Shown here piece after piece: positions 21,458 to 23,057 of a stretch of 23,057 nucleotides of DNA. The DNA comes from CAYZZU01 sp964483105. Its GTDB lineage: Bacteria; CG2-30-53-67. Numbering within the stretch: the stretch's first letter is position 1; every line of letters starts with the position of its first letter. The stretch is from the NCBI GenBank assembly GCA_964483105.1, contig CAYZZU010000035.1, positions 1 through 23,057 on the forward strand, in the 5' to 3' direction. The translations under genes were made by a program, and so were the position numbers. Below the pieces are notes generated by a model. The model ran no database searches, had not been told where the DNA came from, and saw nothing but the letters and a program-made list of their open reading frames with translations.

Positions 21458-23005
21458 ATGCCTGCAGATCATCTCTTGTCGTGGATCACCTTCTTCCCGC
21501 TTCTGACGGGAGGGATTATTCTCGCTCTGCCGGGGAGGCGTGAGGAGTGGATCCGTTGGACTGCGCTTGTGGGGTCCCTGGTTCCCCTGATCTTTTCCGC
21601 ATGGGTCTTCTTTGTCTATATCGATGACGGGGCGCTGCATTACGTGGAGCGCTCTGCCTGGATCCCCCTTTTCCATATCGAGTATTACATGGGGATCGAC
21701 GGTCTCTCCACCTCCCTGTTGATCCTTACGGCCCTGATCACCTTCATCTCCGTGGTGGCCTCCTGGGGGATCTCAAAGCAGGTCAAGGGGTACTTTGCCC
21801 TGATGATGCTCCTGGAAACCGGGATGCTGGGTGTTTTCTGCGCCCTCGATTTTTTTCTCTTCTACATCTTCTGGGAGTTGATGCTCCTTCCCATGTATTT
21901 TCTGATCGGCATCTGGGGCGGGCCTAACCGTGGCTATGCGGCGATCAAGTTTTTCCTCTATACCCTGGTCGGTTCCGTCCTGATGCTCCTTGCCATGCTG
22001 GCCATGTATTTTTATTCCGATATCGGAGGCCATCACTCCTTTGACCTGATCGCCATGGCGGAGCACTACCGGCAGTTTGAGACAGCCCCGATGATCCTGG
22101 GGTTCCGGTTTCCGCTCATCGTCTTCTTCTCCCTCTTTGTGGGGTTTGCCATCAAGATTCCGGTCTGGCCCTTTCATACCTGGCTTCCGGACGCCCACGT
22201 GGAGGCGCCCACGGCGGTCAGTGTCATTCTGGCCGGGGTGCTCCTGAAGATGGGGGGGTACGGGCTTCTCCGGATCGGGTATTCCATCTTTCCTAAGGCG
22301 GCCATCTACTTCGCCGTTCCGATCGGGGTCCTGGGGATGATCAGTATTCTCTATGGCGCCTTCTGCGCGATGGCCCAGAGTGACCTCAAGAAGATGGTGG
22401 CCTACTCCTCCGTTTCCCACATGGGGTATGTCATGTTGGGGATCGCCTCTCTCCGTGAGGGCGGGATGCTGGGAGGGGTGATGCAGATGTTCAATCACGG
22501 TACCGCCACGGCCATGATGTTCCTCCTGGTCGGGGTGATCTATGACCGGGCTCATCACCGCGATATGGAGGGATTCGGCGGGATCGGGGTGGTGGTCCCT
22601 AAATACATGGGGATCATGATTCTGGCCACCTTCGCCTCCATGGGATTGCCGGGTCTTTCCGGTTTTATCTCCGAGGTTTTCGTGTTCCTGGGCGCCTTCC
22701 GTTCGGAGATCGCCTCCCATGCCGGTTCGGCGTGGCATTTCATCAACTTTCAAACGATTACGATCCTCTCGGCCTGCGGTGTGATTCTGACCGCCGCCTA
22801 CCTGCTCCGGATGCTGCAGAAGGTCTTTCTCGGGCCGCTCAACCCCAAATATGAACATCTGGCCGAGATCAACGGACGGGAGGTTTTTACCCTCGTTCCG
22901 CTGGGGATCGCGGTACTGGTCTTCGGCGTCTATCCGATGCCGCTGGTGCGGCTGATGAACCCCTCGCTGACGCATCTGGTCGGGGTCATCCTTGGGAGCC
23001 GGTAG
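21458..23005 (+). CDS. nuoM: NADH-quinone oxidoreductase subunit M
   Basis: Antiporter-like proton-pumping subunit (ND4 equivalent), 515 residues with about 14 transmembrane helices. Hallmarks are the FYIFWELMLLPMYFLIGIWG segment with the conserved membrane Glu, PVWPFHTWLPDAHVEAPT leading into AVSVILAGVLLKMGGYG with the channel Lys, and KKMVAYSSVSHMGYVMLG. ATG 21458 has GGAGAG eight bases upstream and opens the first helix. It follows nuoL after the 134-bp palindrome. nuoN would be expected next but the window ends in a repeat 52 bases later. Confidence 0.96.
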   Translation: MPADHLLSWITFFPLLTGGIILALPGRREEWIRWTALVGSLVPLIFSAWVFFVYIDDGALHYVERSAWIPLFHIEYYMGIDGLSTSLLILTALITFISVVASWGISKQVKGYFALMMLLETGMLGVFCALDFFLFYIFWELMLLPMYFLIGIWGGPNRGYAAIKFFLYTLVGSVLMLLAMLAMYFYSDIGGHHSFDLIAMAEHYRQFETAPMILGFRFPLIVFFSLFVGFAIKIPVWPFHTWLPDAHVEAPTAVSVILAGVLLKMGGYGLLRIGYSIFPKAAIYFAVPIGVLGMISILYGAFCAMAQSDLKKMVAYSSVSHMGYVMLGIASLREGGMLGGVMQMFNHGTATAMMFLLVGVIYDRAHHRDMEGFGGIGVVVPKYMGIMILATFASMGLPGLSGFISEVFVFLGAFRSEIASHAGSAWHFINFQTITILSACGVILTAAYLLRMLQKVFLGPLNPKYEHLAEINGREVFTLVPLGIAVLVFGVYPMPLVRLMNPSLTHLVGVILGSR

Positions 23006-23009
23006 GACC

Positions 23010-23057
23010 GGGAATGGAAATTGGAAATTGGGGACTGGGGAATGGAAATTGGAAATT
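23010..23057. repeat. GGAAATT repeat at the window end
   Basis: A 20-base unit GGGAATGGAAATTGGAAATT occurs at 23010-23029 and again at 23038-23057 with a 28-base period, separated by GGGGACTG. It is cut by the window edge, so more copies may follow. It begins right after the nuoM stop. Confidence 0.75.

Overview
This is a bacterial chromosomal window of moderately high GC with dense, mostly plus-strand genes. The gene set suggests a Gram-negative anaerobe or facultative anaerobe near the former Deltaproteobacteria (Desulfobacterota) or Nitrospirota. The evidence is the alaS-ruvX-mltG order, a small phasin-like protein, a FIST protein, an AmmeMemoRadiSam B protein, and a nuo operon with separate nuoB, nuoC and nuoD. 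Lineage is an inference; no ribosomal RNA marker is present.

Layout. (1) 1-6145 is a housekeeping block on the plus strand: alaS, a small phasin-like coiled-coil protein, ruvX, mltG overlapping ruvX, then about 350 bp holding two decayed gene fragments (a prephenate-dehydrogenase-like N-terminus and the PRPP-binding end of pyrE), then a membrane-anchored TPR protein. (2) 6201-7807 on the minus strand holds a 60-residue conserved small protein and a FIST sensory protein. (3) 7912-12625 on the plus strand holds a metallo-beta-lactamase-fold hydrolase, a MEMO-family protein, a second MBL-fold hydrolase of the YycJ type, and ligA, which overlaps that hydrolase by four bases. (4) 12680-13591 on the minus strand is a LysR-type regulator, divergent from (5) 13790-23005, a nuo operon in the order nuoA-B-C-D-H-I-J-K-L-M that probably continues beyond the window.

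How the genes work together. The nuo genes encode the Q-module and membrane proton-pumping arm of respiratory complex I. The NADH-oxidising module genes nuoE, nuoF and nuoG are absent between nuoD and nuoH, where many bacteria have them. The complex is therefore either an 11-subunit form with another electron donor or is completed by genes elsewhere. A perfect LysR-type dyad (CTATG-N9-CATAG) lies between lysR and nuoA, so the regulator may control itself and perhaps the operon.

The most unusual aspect is repeat DNA. Large imperfect palindromes sit between nuoA and nuoB and between nuoL and nuoM. A nested cluster of repeats forms the last third of the nuoI reading frame and the nuoI-nuoJ spacer. 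A related palindrome forms the C-terminal tail of the YycJ-like protein, and a GGAAATT repeat follows nuoM. I see no CRISPR array, transposase, tRNA, rRNA, prophage or recognisable defence system.
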